DNA from: Methanobacteriota archaeon
Lineage (GTDB): Archaea; Hydrothermarchaeota; Hydrothermarchaeia; Hydrothermarchaeales; BMS3B
Direction of reading: 5' to 3'
NCBI GenBank assembly: GCA_003229935.1
Contig: QIGD01000025.1
Coordinates: 1-12,080, forward strand
DNA length: 12,080 bases
Each line of letters begins with the position of its first letter. Position 1 is the first letter of the stretch. Shown piece by piece: positions 1 to 7,452 of the stretch. A program made the position numbers and the translations under genes. Under the pieces are notes generated by a model. It was not told where the DNA came from and searched no databases. It worked only from the letters and a program-made list of their open reading frames with translations.

Positions 1-222
1 TGTTCAAGATGTGGGCTGATAGGCAATAGGAATGGTAAGATGTTTAAGTGCTCCCACTGTGGCCACGTTGACCATGCTGACGTAAATGCTGTGTTCAATA
101 TAGCATTGCGTCAAGGCATAGGTCAATCTGTTGCAGACAGAGATTTAACAGAAGGGGACACTGATATCCCTAAAGAGGCAACTCCAAGAACGATGGAGAC
201 CTTAGAACCCTGCGAACTTTAG
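1..222 (+). CDS. tnpB: TnpB (IS200/IS605-IS1341 type) RNA-guided nuclease, C-terminal fragment cut by the window edge
   Basis: The open frame runs from base 1 to a TAG at 220-222 and gives the last 73 residues of a TnpB-like protein. It shows two CxxC pairs (CSRC at residues 1-4 and CSHC at 17-20), which form the zinc ribbon inserted in the TnpB RuvC domain. HADVNA follows, whose Asp corresponds to the third RuvC catalytic acid. The tail ends ETLEPCEL, a form typical of IS1341-type proteins. TnpB proteins are RNA-guided DNA nucleases carried by these elements, and their guide RNA usually overlaps the 3' end of the gene and the element's right end. The first two catalytic acids lie outside the window, so I cannot tell whether the gene is intact. 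A decayed relative lies at 10811-10982. Confidence 0.85.
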   Translation, partial: CSRCGLIGNRNGKMFKCSHCGHVDHADVNAVFNIALRQGIGQSVADRDLTEGDTDIPKEATPRTMETLEPCEL

Positions 223-239
223 TCGTGGGAGTATGTCAG
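1..239 (+). mobile_element. IS200/IS605-family element, right-hand part
   Basis: This is the right part of a TnpB-carrying element. The right boundary is placed after GTATGTCAG (231-239), because two other copies in the window (7393-7446 on the minus strand and 10716-10999) share sequence up to exactly this CAG and then diverge. The tnpB stop lies inside a terminal hairpin: CCC (208-210) and GCGA (212-215) pair with TCGT (223-226) and GGG (227-229), with T211 bulged. Such imperfect palindromes are the sites recognised by single-strand transposases of this family. No transposase tnpA is visible. The element ends two bases before the trmI ribosome-binding site. Confidence 0.8.
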
Positions 240-251
240 AGGAGGCCATAA

Positions 252-992
252 GTGCTTGTTTTAATTGATAAAAAAGGAAGAAAACATCTTGTCGATGAGA
301 AGATTGAAGAGTACCACTCTAATTATGGAGTGCTTGACCTAACAAATGTTAAGTCAGGTGATGTGTTGGAAACTCATCTAGGGCATAAGTTCTATTGTGT
401 AAAAGCTGATTTGCTCGATTATTATGAACGTCTTCCCAGAGCAGGTAGTATTATTCTTAAGAAAGACCTCGGAGCAATAATTGCCAACTGTGGTATAGGT
501 TCTGGTTCAAGAGTTGTGGATGCAGGCACAGGTACGGGTGCAACTGCTATTTTCCTTGCAAATATTGTGGGTAAAGAAGGAAAAATATATACCTATGAAC
601 TGAGGGAAGACCATATTAAAATTGCCAGAAATAACTTTGAGTCAGCAGGATTAGATGATGTTGTTGAATCTAAGCTAGGAGATGTTAGAGAGGGTATTGA
701 AGAGAGCGAGATTGATGCTGTTATCTTTGACCTCCCTGACCCCTGGCTGGCTGTTGATAAGGCATATAATGCACTCAGAATAGGAGGTTATGTTGCGGTT
801 TATAACCCGTATATTGAGCAGATTCGCAAAGCATATATTGCCATGGAAGAAGCTGGCTTTAAAGAACTCAGGGCTATTGAACTGCTTGAAAGAGGGTTTG
901 AAATAAAGGAAGTAGGTACAAGGCATAGGACAAGAAATATAGGTCATACAGCCTATCTTGCTTTTGGTAGAAAGTATAACCAAAATATATAA
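252..992 (+). CDS. trmI: tRNA (adenine-57/58-N1)-methyltransferase TrmI
   Basis: A 246-residue SAM-dependent methyltransferase. Archaeal TrmI methylates N1 of A58 and, in several species, A57 in the T-loop of tRNA, working as a tetramer. An N-terminal small beta-rich domain (about 1-65) precedes a Rossmann-fold domain. SAM motif I is VVDAGTGTGATAIFLA (88-103), the ribose-binding acid is Glu116 in YTYE, and the catalytic motif is DLPDPW (160-165). The C-terminal GHTAYL (231-236) matches the conserved end of the family, and the length is close to the usual 250. I chose the GTG start at 252 because GGAGG at 241-245 sits six bases upstream. The gene is first in an apparent operon with pyrB, 31 bases downstream. 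An insertion-sequence end abuts its ribosome-binding site, so its original promoter has been displaced. Another tRNA or small-molecule methyltransferase is less likely. Confidence 0.87.
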   Translation: MLVLIDKKGRKHLVDEKIEEYHSNYGVLDLTNVKSGDVLETHLGHKFYCVKADLLDYYERLPRAGSIILKKDLGAIIANCGIGSGSRVVDAGTGTGATAIFLANIVGKEGKIYTYELREDHIKIARNNFESAGLDDVVESKLGDVREGIEESEIDAVIFDLPDPWLAVDKAYNALRIGGYVAVYNPYIEQIRKAYIAMEEAGFKELRAIELLERGFEIKEVGTRHRTRNIGHTAYLAFGRKYNQNI

Positions 993-1023
993 GCACGGAA
1001 AGGTAAAGGAGTATAGTGTTCAG

Positions 1024-1935
1024 ATGGAATTTAAGGATAAAGACATAATTTCCATAAGGGACTTCTCTGTTGAGGAGATAGATTACATTCTCAAAGCAGC
1101 ATCAAACTTTGAAAAGAAAAAGCCTAAAGCTATCCTTGATAATAAGATTCTCGCAACTCTCTTTTTTGAACCGAGCACCAGGACAAGGCTTAGTTTTGAA
1201 TCAGCAATGCATCGCCTTGGTGGTGAAGTTATAGGTCTGTCAAGACCTTCTGTATCTTCGATTGCAAAAGGCGAGAGCCTTATTGACACAATAAAAACTG
1301 TGGAGAGCTATGCAGACATTATAGTGATAAGGCACCCCAGAGAGGGTTCAGCCCGCTTTGCAGCTGATATTTCTTCAAAGCCTGTGATAAATGCAGGTGA
1401 TGGCTCCAATCAGCATCCCACCCAGACTCTTCTGGACTTGTATACAATAAAGAAGGAGAAAAAAAAGCTAAATGTTAAGGTTGCACTGCTAGGGGATTTA
1501 AAATATGGGCGAGCTGTCCATTCTCTGGCACATGCTCTGGCACTATTTGGAGCAGAACTCTCTCTGATATCACCCAGAGGGCTGGAAATGCCGGCTGAAG
1601 TTATTGAAGATATTAACGCCATTGGGGCTCCTGTCTATCAAACTGAGCGTCTTGATGAAGTTATAGGTAATGTGGATGTATTATATGTAACGAGGATACA
1701 GAAGGAAAGGTTTCCTGACCCAGAAGAGTATGAGAAGGTGAAGGGTGTATATAAGATTGACAGAAGTGCAATTGAGAATGCCAGACAGAGTTTAATTATC
1801 CTTCATCCCCTGCCAAGGGTTGATGAGATTTCTCCAGAGGTGGATGTTCTTCCTCAATCGAAATATTTTCAGCAGGTGAAAAACGGCATACCTGTTAGAA
1901 TGGCTGCCCTTGCTCTTGTGATGGGGGTTATATAA
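1024..1935 (+). CDS. pyrB: Aspartate carbamoyltransferase, catalytic chain
   Basis: Catalyses carbamoyl phosphate + L-aspartate to N-carbamoyl-L-aspartate, the committed step of pyrimidine synthesis, in the cytoplasm. With the start at 1024 the protein has 303 residues, normal for archaeal PyrB. The carbamoyl-phosphate loop STRTR (51-55) lies in FFEPSTRTRLSFE. A Ser-Ile-Ala-Lys loop (79-82) supplies the lysine reached from the neighbouring subunit. HPTQTLLDLYTI (131-142), DLKYGR (158-163), TRIQ (223-226) and HPLPR (261-265) complete the active site. The frame is open back to a TTG at 958, but that would overlap trmI and add 22 residues unlike the family. ATG 1024 begins MEFKDKDIISIRDF, a normal PyrB start, with AAAGGAG at 1006-1011 some 12 bases upstream, a slightly long spacing. 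The stop overlaps the pyrI start (TAATG), so the two subunits are probably translationally coupled. Confidence 0.97.
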   Translation: MEFKDKDIISIRDFSVEEIDYILKAASNFEKKKPKAILDNKILATLFFEPSTRTRLSFESAMHRLGGEVIGLSRPSVSSIAKGESLIDTIKTVESYADIIVIRHPREGSARFAADISSKPVINAGDGSNQHPTQTLLDLYTIKKEKKKLNVKVALLGDLKYGRAVHSLAHALALFGAELSLISPRGLEMPAEVIEDINAIGAPVYQTERLDEVIGNVDVLYVTRIQKERFPDPEEYEKVKGVYKIDRSAIENARQSLIILHPLPRVDEISPEVDVLPQSKYFQQVKNGIPVRMAALALVMGVI

Positions 1936-2396
1936 TGCAGAAGGACATAAGGGTACGGAAGATAAACAGGGGTACAGTAATAGACCACATATCAGCAGGA
2001 CAGGCTCTTAATGTGTTAAAAATTCTGGGAATAACAAAAGAACACCCAAAAATTACTCTAACAGTTGCAATTAATGTGCCTTCAAAGAGAATTGGAGTTA
2101 AAGATATAGTAAAAGTTGAAGGTCTTGAGCTCCGTGGTGAAGAGATTGATAAAATTTCTTTAATAGCTCCGGAAGCAACCATAAATATAGTAAGGGACTA
2201 TAAAGTTATTGAAAAGAAGAAGGTTGAAATACCAGAGAAAATTGAGGGAATGGTTAAATGTGCCAATCCCAACTGTATTACGAATTTTGAAATTGTGAAG
2301 ACAAAGTTTATAGTGGAAAAAAAGCATCCTGTAAGTATTATGTGCCTTCACTGTGAGAGAGTTATGATGGAGAAGGATATAGTAAGGCAGTTTTAG
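1935..2396 (+). CDS. pyrI: Aspartate carbamoyltransferase, regulatory chain
   Basis: A 153-residue regulatory subunit that binds nucleotide effectors and joins PyrB trimers into the allosteric dodecamer. The N-terminal allosteric domain contains GTVIDHI (13-19), KRIGVKD (51-57) and Lys60, which match nucleotide-contact regions of the E. coli protein. The C-terminal zinc domain has Cys109, Cys114, Cys137 and Cys140 in a CX4C...CX2C arrangement, which grips the catalytic chain. The start ATG at 1935 shares its A with the pyrB stop codon. Its stop overlaps the stop of the convergent birA gene by four bases. Having both chains implies feedback control of the pathway at the enzyme level. Confidence 0.96.
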   Translation: MQKDIRVRKINRGTVIDHISAGQALNVLKILGITKEHPKITLTVAINVPSKRIGVKDIVKVEGLELRGEEIDKISLIAPEATINIVRDYKVIEKKKVEIPEKIEGMVKCANPNCITNFEIVKTKFIVEKKHPVSIMCLHCERVMMEKDIVRQF

Positions 2397-3361
2397 GTAT
2401 TCGTGAGATGGAAGCAGTCTCCGTATGTAATTCTCACTCTTCCTTCTGAAGTTAACACAATAAGAGCGCCTTCTTTGTCAATCTCAACAGCTTTACCTTT
2501 AATCTCTCTGCCATGCTGCACTACCCTTACCTCCTTCTGAATGGTACTGCATAGGTCAATATACTCCTGGAAGATAGATTCTAAGCCATATAAAGTAAAG
2601 GAGTTGTAGTTTCTTTCCATCTCGCTCAGAATATCTGCAAGAAGTTTGGCTCTGTCAACCTCTCTGCCAAGTTCTTCCTTGAGGGTTGTGGCTATATCCT
2701 GAACTTCTTCAGGAAAATCCTTTATACTGAGATTGGCATCCAGCCCAACGCCTACAACTGCAAAATGCAGAATATCCATTTCTGCCTCAACCTCAACAAG
2801 AACGCCACATACCTTCTTTCCGTTTATCAGCACATCATTCGGCCACTTCAGGCTTGCTTCTAAGCCATAACGCCTTCTGAGGGTTTTTACTACACTGAGG
2901 CTTGTTAGAAAACCAAGCCCAGGTGCCTCAACAGGAGTCATAGAAGGCTTGAGAATAACTGAGAACCACAGACCTCCTCTGGGAGAAATCCATTTTCTTT
3001 CAAGCCTTCCCCGTCCAGCCTCCTGTTCTTCACATATGATCAGAGTTCCTTCTTTCAAACCTTCTCTGGCAAGTTTTTTTGCAATATTATTGGAGGAGTC
3101 ACAGTGAGCAAAATACTCTATATGTCTGCCAATAATTTTTGTGTTTATTAACCCTCTCAGTCTATAGGGAAGCAGTAAATCAGCTTCTTCTATCATTCTG
3201 TATCCTCTTCTGGATGAGATTATATTAAAACCCTTGCCTTTAAGTCTATTTATATTCTTCCATACTGAAGTTCTTGAGATTCCCAGTTCACTTGCCATTT
3301 CCTCTCCAGAAACTTCCTTCTGATTTCTGAGTATTTCTATGATTTTTGAAAGACTCTCCAT
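2393..3361 (-). CDS. birA: Bifunctional biotin protein ligase / winged-helix regulator BirA
   Basis: A 322-residue protein with the three-domain BirA plan. Residues 1-57 are a winged-helix DNA-binding domain (SGEEMASELGISRTSVWKNI). The central domain makes biotinyl-5'-AMP and transfers biotin to a lysine of the carrier protein. It carries the adenylate loop GRGRLERKW (116-124), KWPNDVLIN (172-180) and GVGLDAN (204-210). The C-terminal SH3-like domain spans about 275-320. The DNA-binding domain suggests it can also repress, as in E. coli, though its target here is unknown. The gene lies 36 bases downstream of pycA on the same strand. A pycA-biotin ligase operon is known in the methanogen Methanothermobacter, which supports co-transcription and a direct functional link. 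The ribosome-binding site is weak (GAAGAG-like), so translation may depend on the upstream gene. Confidence 0.95.
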   Translation of the reverse strand: MESLSKIIEILRNQKEVSGEEMASELGISRTSVWKNINRLKGKGFNIISSRRGYRMIEEADLLLPYRLRGLINTKIIGRHIEYFAHCDSSNNIAKKLAREGLKEGTLIICEEQEAGRGRLERKWISPRGGLWFSVILKPSMTPVEAPGLGFLTSLSVVKTLRRRYGLEASLKWPNDVLINGKKVCGVLVEVEAEMDILHFAVVGVGLDANLSIKDFPEEVQDIATTLKEELGREVDRAKLLADILSEMERNYNSFTLYGLESIFQEYIDLCSTIQKEVRVVQHGREIKGKAVEIDKEGALIVLTSEGRVRITYGDCFHLTNT

Positions 3362-3397
3362 ATTAGTTAATCTATCTCTTCAGAATAAAAAAGCTAT

Positions 3398-4891
3398 CTA
3401 TTCTTTTTCATACTCCTCCTTCTTTTTTCTCGCCATATCTATATAGGTGCCTACAGCCGTGCTTATAGCCACAACCTTCCTGTCATCCCTGAAGCTTTCT
3501 ATCAATCTTGCTTCTCTTTTCTTTGTTTCTTTGATTATTTCAGGAATATCATTTACAATATTATTGTCTTCAATGAAGCTTGTGGACAGTATTCCCTTCC
3601 TGAAGACTTTATGACGCATTACTGCCTTGTGAAAGGCTATGTTTGTCTTTATTCCACTGATAAGATACTCATCCAGAGCCCTCTCCATTCTTGATATGGT
3701 CTCACTTCTATCTCTTCCCCAGCATATGAGCTTTGAAATCATGGAGTCATAATATGGCGAGATAGTATAACCCATTCTAACTCCTGAATCTATTCTAACT
3801 CCGGGACCTCCAGGAGAATGGTATTTTACAATTTTTCCGGGAGAAGGGCTGAAATCATTGAGAGGGTCTTCGGCATTTATTCTGCATTCTATGGCATGAC
3901 CTATCAGCATGACATCATTCTGGTCAAATCCGATCTCCCCGCCAAGAGCTATATTGATCTGCTCTTTTACAATATCTATGCCAGATGTATACTCTGTTAT
4001 GGGATGTTCCACCTGAAGCCTTGTGTTCATTTCAAGGAAGTAAAAGTTGCCTTCACTATAGATGAGCTCAACTGTCCCAGCATTTGTATATTTTATACTT
4101 TTAACAGCCTTGACAACTTTATTCCCAACTTCTTCTCTTACTTCAGGGGTGACCACAGGTGAGGGGCACTCCTCTATAAGCTTCTGGTGTCTTCTCTGAA
4201 TTGAACATTCTCTTTCGTTTATGTGAACTACCTTATCCTTATAATCGCCAAGGACCTGAAATTCTATATGCCTTGGTTTGAGGAGGAATTTCTCTATAAA
4301 AATGGTGGGGTCACCGAAGGCGCTCTTAGCAACACTCTGAGTTATATCAAAATGCTTCTCAAGCTCTCCCTCATTCCACGCAACTTTCATTCCAATCCCT
4401 CCACCTCCAGCACTGGCTTTTAGCACTACGGGATAGCCTATATCATGGGCAATATCCTTTGCCTTATCCAGATTGCTTATTGCACCTGGAGAGCCAGGAA
4501 CAATAGGTAATCCCGTTCTCCCCATCGTTTTTCTTGCTTCAATCTTGCTGCCCATAAGCTCAATCATACTGCTTGTAGGACCAATAAATACTATGCCACG
4601 TTTCTCACATTCTCTTGCAAATCTGGGATTCTCAGCAAGAAATCCATAGCCCGGATGAATCGCTTCTGCACCACTCTTTTCAGCTACATTTATTATGGTA
4701 TCTATATTTAGATAGCTCTGGCTTGGGGGAGAAGGGCCAATCAAATAGCTTTCATCAGCATATTTCGCATGGAGGGAGTTCTTGTCTGCTTCTGAGTAAA
4801 CTGCAACTGTAGATATGCCAAGCTCTCTGCAAGTTCTGAATACTCTTATAGCAATCTCTCCCCTGTTGGCCACAAGTATCTTATTGAACAT
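3398..4891 (-). CDS. pycA: Biotin carboxylase subunit, probably pyruvate carboxylase subunit A
   Basis: A 497-residue ATP-grasp enzyme that carboxylates the biotin of a separate carrier using ATP and bicarbonate. It has the N-terminal biotin-carboxylase domain (KILVANRGEIAIRV, 4-17), the ATP-grasp glycine loop KASAGGGGIGMK (158-169), Lys116, His208 in RHIEFQV, Glu275, the catalytic EMNTRLQVEHP (287-297) and Arg337. All of these match E. coli AccC within about one residue. The sequence extends about 40 residues beyond bacterial AccC, as in archaeal PycA, with a charged tail (MARKKKEEYEKE). The adjacent birA favours two-subunit archaeal pyruvate carboxylase (oxaloacetate supply). The biotin carrier/carboxyltransferase partner pycB is not in the window. 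An acetyl- or propionyl-CoA carboxylase role cannot be excluded from this subunit alone. Confidence 0.9.
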   Translation of the reverse strand: MFNKILVANRGEIAIRVFRTCRELGISTVAVYSEADKNSLHAKYADESYLIGPSPPSQSYLNIDTIINVAEKSGAEAIHPGYGFLAENPRFARECEKRGIVFIGPTSSMIELMGSKIEARKTMGRTGLPIVPGSPGAISNLDKAKDIAHDIGYPVVLKASAGGGGIGMKVAWNEGELEKHFDITQSVAKSAFGDPTIFIEKFLLKPRHIEFQVLGDYKDKVVHINERECSIQRRHQKLIEECPSPVVTPEVREEVGNKVVKAVKSIKYTNAGTVELIYSEGNFYFLEMNTRLQVEHPITEYTSGIDIVKEQINIALGGEIGFDQNDVMLIGHAIECRINAEDPLNDFSPSPGKIVKYHSPGGPGVRIDSGVRMGYTISPYYDSMISKLICWGRDRSETISRMERALDEYLISGIKTNIAFHKAVMRHKVFRKGILSTSFIEDNNIVNDIPEIIKETKKREARLIESFRDDRKVVAISTAVGTYIDMARKKKEEYEKE

Positions 4892-4924
4892 TAATATTAT
4901 TTCCTTATTATGATTTATAATATT
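4889..4924 (-). promoter_or_regulatory. Putative pycA-birA promoter and ribosome-binding site
   Basis: On the minus strand, AAGGA (complement of 4902-4906) lies about ten bases before the pycA ATG, and an AT-rich TTATAAAT box lies at 4913-4920. The box is only about 22-30 bases from the start codon, so transcription would begin close to the ATG. The same segment read on the plus strand also gives a TATA-like box pointing at ATG 4940. This is a weak call based on spacing and composition. Confidence 0.35.
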
Positions 4925-4939
4925 TTGCTAAGGTTTAGA

Positions 4940-5081
4940 ATGTTAGATTTACTGAAAGTAAGAAAAAGGTGAAACGGCGGGGAATATTATTAGGAATACA
5001 TTATTGCATGTATTTCTTACAGGTCTTCTTGTTATAATTGGCAGGATAATCGGCAGGATAACAGGTGTGAGAGAGAATTAA
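4940..5081 (+). pseudogene. Possible frameshifted small membrane-protein gene
   Basis: ATG 4940 opens a frame that stops after 10 codons at TGA 4970-4972. If one A of the A5 run (4963-4967) is skipped, the frame continues to TAA 5079-5081. The product would be about 46 residues: a charged start (MLDLLKVRKGE), one hydrophobic segment (HVFLTGLLVII), then GRIIGRITGVREN. A plus-strand TATA-like box at 4914-4922 sits about 22 bases upstream of the ATG, the spacing of a leaderless archaeal transcript. I do not recognise the peptide. It may be a broken gene, a sequencing error in the A run, a programmed frameshift, or chance. Apart from the pycA promoter and the cdc48 downstream T-tracts, I see nothing else in this gap. 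Confidence 0.25.
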
Positions 5082-5096
5082 AAGATTGAAAAAGAT
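5076..5096 (-). terminator. T-rich termination region after cdc48 copy 1
   Basis: Read on the minus strand, the stretch just past the cdc48 stop contains a T5 run and a T4 run (complements of 5089-5093 and 5081-5084). Archaeal RNA polymerase can terminate at such short T tracts without a hairpin. I see no stable stem. The call rests on position and base composition only. Confidence 0.35.
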
Positions 5097-5109
5097 GTTA
5101 TATTATAAT

Positions 5110-7296
5110 CTATGCCATATACATAAGTTTCTCAAGTTCTCTGTTTTCATATCTTCTTAAAAACTGTTCATAGCTCTTTACCATCTCAGGTGTTGTGCTT
5201 GGCCTGACATGTTTGAGAGATTTCTTGAAGTGTCTTCTCTCTACCTTCTTGTCATTCAGATTTCCGTTCTCATCGTTTATAGCCTCTTTCATGACCAGTA
5301 GAGCAGCTTCCCTGCATAGAGCCTCTATATCTGCACCTGAGAAGTTTTCTGTCTCTTTTGCGAGCTCTTTGAGATTGACATCATCTTTAAGTGGCATGTT
5401 TATCGTATGAACCTTAAATATATCTCTTCTTGCCTTCTCATCTGGAGCTTGGACAAGTAAAATTTTGTCGAATCTTCCAGGCCTTATAAGAGCGGGGTCA
5501 ATAATATCTGGTCTATTTGTTGCTGCTATTATAAGCACATTATGAAGCTCTTCTAGACCATCCATCTCAGTTAGAAGCTGATTTAACACTCTCTCACTTA
5601 CCTTTGTTCCAACCTCAACACTTCTTGTACTTGCTATTGCATCTATCTCATCAAAGAAGACGACTGTTGGTGCGGCATGTCTCGCCTTTTTGAATATCTC
5701 CCTCATTGTTTTTTCACTTTCACCAACCCATTTGCTGAGAACTTCAGGGCCTTTGACATTTATAAAGTTGGCATCTGTTTCATTTGCCACTGCTTTTGCA
5801 AGCATTGTTTTACCTGTTCCAGGTGGACCGAAGAGAAGAACACCTTTAGTTGGTTTGATTCCCAGCTTAACAAAAGCTTCGGGATATTTTATTGGCCATT
5901 CAACAGCTTCTTTGAGCTTAGCTTTGATATCTGAAAGACCACCTATATCTTCCCATTTTACATTGGGTACTTCAACATAAACTTCTCTCAGAGCACTGGG
6001 TTCGATGGATTTCCAGGCTTCTTTGAAATCCTCCTTCGTTACCTCGAGGCTTTCAAGTATTTCTGGAGGCACTGTATCCTCTTCAAGGTTAATTTCTGGC
6101 AGGATTCTTCTGAGAGTGTTCATGGCAGCCTCTTTGCACAGTGCCTCTAAATCTGCACCAACAAAACCGTGAGTTATATCTGCGAATTCATCCAAGTCAA
6201 CATCCTCTGTAAGTGGCATGCCTCTTGTGTGAATCTGCAGAATTTCTTTTCTTGCATTTCTATCAGGCACACCTATTATTATTTCCCTGTCAAACCTGCC
6301 GGGCCTTCTTAGAGCGGGGTCAATTGTATCAGGCCTATTTGTTGCACCTATAACAACAACCCGTCCACGTGATTTAAGGCCATCCATAAGTGATAGGAGC
6401 TGGGCAACAACCCTGCGCTCAACTTCACCATGAACCTCTTCTCTTTTGGGAGCTATGGCATCCAGTTCATCTATGAAAATAATACTTGGAGCATTATCCT
6501 CTCCTTCCTTGAACACCTTCCTGAGGTTTTCTTCACTTTCCCCGTAAAACTTGCTCATTATTTCTGGGCCGTTTAGAGGTATAAAATATGCATTTGTTTC
6601 ATTTGCAACTGCTCTAGCTATAAGTGTTTTACCTGTACCGGGTGGACCATGAAGGAGCACACCCTTAGGCGGCTCAATGCCCAGATGTTCGAATAGCTCT
6701 GGATGCTTCATGGGAAGTTCAATCAACTCGCGAATTTTTTGAACTTCATCCTTGAGACCGCCAATATCTTCATAGGCTATACTGGGTATTCCACCCTTTT
6801 CTCTCATGGGCTCTTCCTTGACAATTATCTGTGTGTTATCAGCCACCCTGACAACGCCTGAAGGGTAAGTCTGGGTTACAGTAAAAGGAAGGGTTGTGCC
6901 GAGAACTCCGACCACAATCTTATCTCCCTTTATTAAAGGTCTTCCGAGAAGTCTTCTTTTTATAAAATCTCCAAAACCTGCTGAAAAACGTATAGCCTGA
7001 TTTGGTGAAATTGTTACTTTTTTTACATCTTTGGCTTCAGCCTTTTTAATAGTGACAGTTTCTCCAAGAGAAACTTCAGAATTCTGCCTGAGGATTCCAT
7101 CCATTCTTATTATTCCTAAACCTTCATCCTCTGCATAGGCACGCCAGACAATCGCAACTGTTTTTCTTTTCCCATCAATCTCAACAATATCTCCTGTGGA
7201 AATTTTAAGACTCTCTCTGGTTTTTGTATCAAGCCTTACAATACCTCTGCCTACATCATTCTGCATTGCCTCTGCAACTTTCAGTTCTATCTGCAT
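5110..7296 (-). CDS. cdc48: Cdc48/VAT-type AAA+ unfoldase, copy 1
   Basis: A 728-residue hexameric ATPase that uses ATP to unfold or extract proteins, in archaea often feeding the 20S proteasome. The N domain (about 1-170) has a double-psi barrel start (ELKVAEAMQNDVGRG). D1 has Walker A GPPGTGKT (217-224), Walker B IIFIDE (272-277), pore loop KFYG (249-252) and arginine fingers in RRPGRFD (330-336). D2 has Walker A GPPGTGKT (490-497), Walker B VVFFDE (545-550) and pore loop KWVG (523-526). Both ATP sites and both aromatic pore loops look intact. It ends LEKLMYMA, so it lacks a strict terminal hydrophobic-Tyr-X proteasome-docking motif, although a Tyr lies third from the end. The ATG has AGGTG six bases upstream. 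It is a paralogue of the next gene upstream but has its own promoter. Confidence 0.96.
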   Translation of the reverse strand: MQIELKVAEAMQNDVGRGIVRLDTKTRESLKISTGDIVEIDGKRKTVAIVWRAYAEDEGLGIIRMDGILRQNSEVSLGETVTIKKAEAKDVKKVTISPNQAIRFSAGFGDFIKRRLLGRPLIKGDKIVVGVLGTTLPFTVTQTYPSGVVRVADNTQIIVKEEPMREKGGIPSIAYEDIGGLKDEVQKIRELIELPMKHPELFEHLGIEPPKGVLLHGPPGTGKTLIARAVANETNAYFIPLNGPEIMSKFYGESEENLRKVFKEGEDNAPSIIFIDELDAIAPKREEVHGEVERRVVAQLLSLMDGLKSRGRVVVIGATNRPDTIDPALRRPGRFDREIIIGVPDRNARKEILQIHTRGMPLTEDVDLDEFADITHGFVGADLEALCKEAAMNTLRRILPEINLEEDTVPPEILESLEVTKEDFKEAWKSIEPSALREVYVEVPNVKWEDIGGLSDIKAKLKEAVEWPIKYPEAFVKLGIKPTKGVLLFGPPGTGKTMLAKAVANETDANFINVKGPEVLSKWVGESEKTMREIFKKARHAAPTVVFFDEIDAIASTRSVEVGTKVSERVLNQLLTEMDGLEELHNVLIIAATNRPDIIDPALIRPGRFDKILLVQAPDEKARRDIFKVHTINMPLKDDVNLKELAKETENFSGADIEALCREAALLVMKEAINDENGNLNDKKVERRHFKKSLKHVRPSTTPEMVKSYEQFLRRYENRELEKLMYMA

Positions 7297-7347
7297 TCCT
7301 CACACCTTCGATTGATAAGTACTATAGTCATAACCCGTAAATATAAA
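7297..7347 (-). promoter_or_regulatory. Promoter and leader of cdc48 copy 1
   Basis: On the minus strand a TTTATAT box (complement of 7341-7347) lies about 45 bases before the ATG. Initiation about 25 bases downstream would fall near 7316, leaving a leader of about 20 bases that contains AGGTG. A second AT-rich near-palindrome, CTTATAAATAAG (7357-7368), lies just upstream of the box and may extend the promoter. Confidence 0.5.
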
Positions 7348-7392
7348 TTTATCTCGCTTATAAATAAGACTTTGGTATATTTGAAGTTACTG

Positions 7393-7446
7393 CTGACATA
7401 CTCCCACGACTAAAGTTCGTGGGCTTTCCCGCTCACAATATCATAA
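7393..7446 (-). mobile_element. MITE-like relic: left and right ends of the tnpB element joined, no coding sequence
   Basis: Read on the minus strand this 54-base segment starts TTATGATATTGTGAGCGGG, matching the left end at 10716-10734 apart from one C/T difference. It finishes TCGTGGGAGTATGTCAG, matching the right ends at 223-239 and 10983-10999. Between them is a hairpin with a 7-bp stem (7403-7409 with 7417-7423). The whole tnpB interior is missing, so this is a minimal non-autonomous copy or deletion relic. It lies between the terminator of cdc48 copy 2 and the promoter of copy 1. Confidence 0.75.
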
Positions 7447-7452
7447 CAATTT

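Noticed and set aside
958..1023. Upstream TTG-started extension of pyrB overlapping trmI
   Set aside because: It adds 22 residues unlike PyrB N-termini. ATG 1024 gives the usual length and a normal first segment.
3818..4162. Plus-strand open frame opposite pycA
   Set aside because: It lies antisense to the ATP-grasp core of a clearly real gene and resembles no protein.
5039..5061. Short tandem repeat GGCAGGATAA occurring twice
   Set aside because: Only two copies with a two-base spacer. It encodes the GRIIGRIT part of the possible small ORF and is too short for a CRISPR or iteron call.
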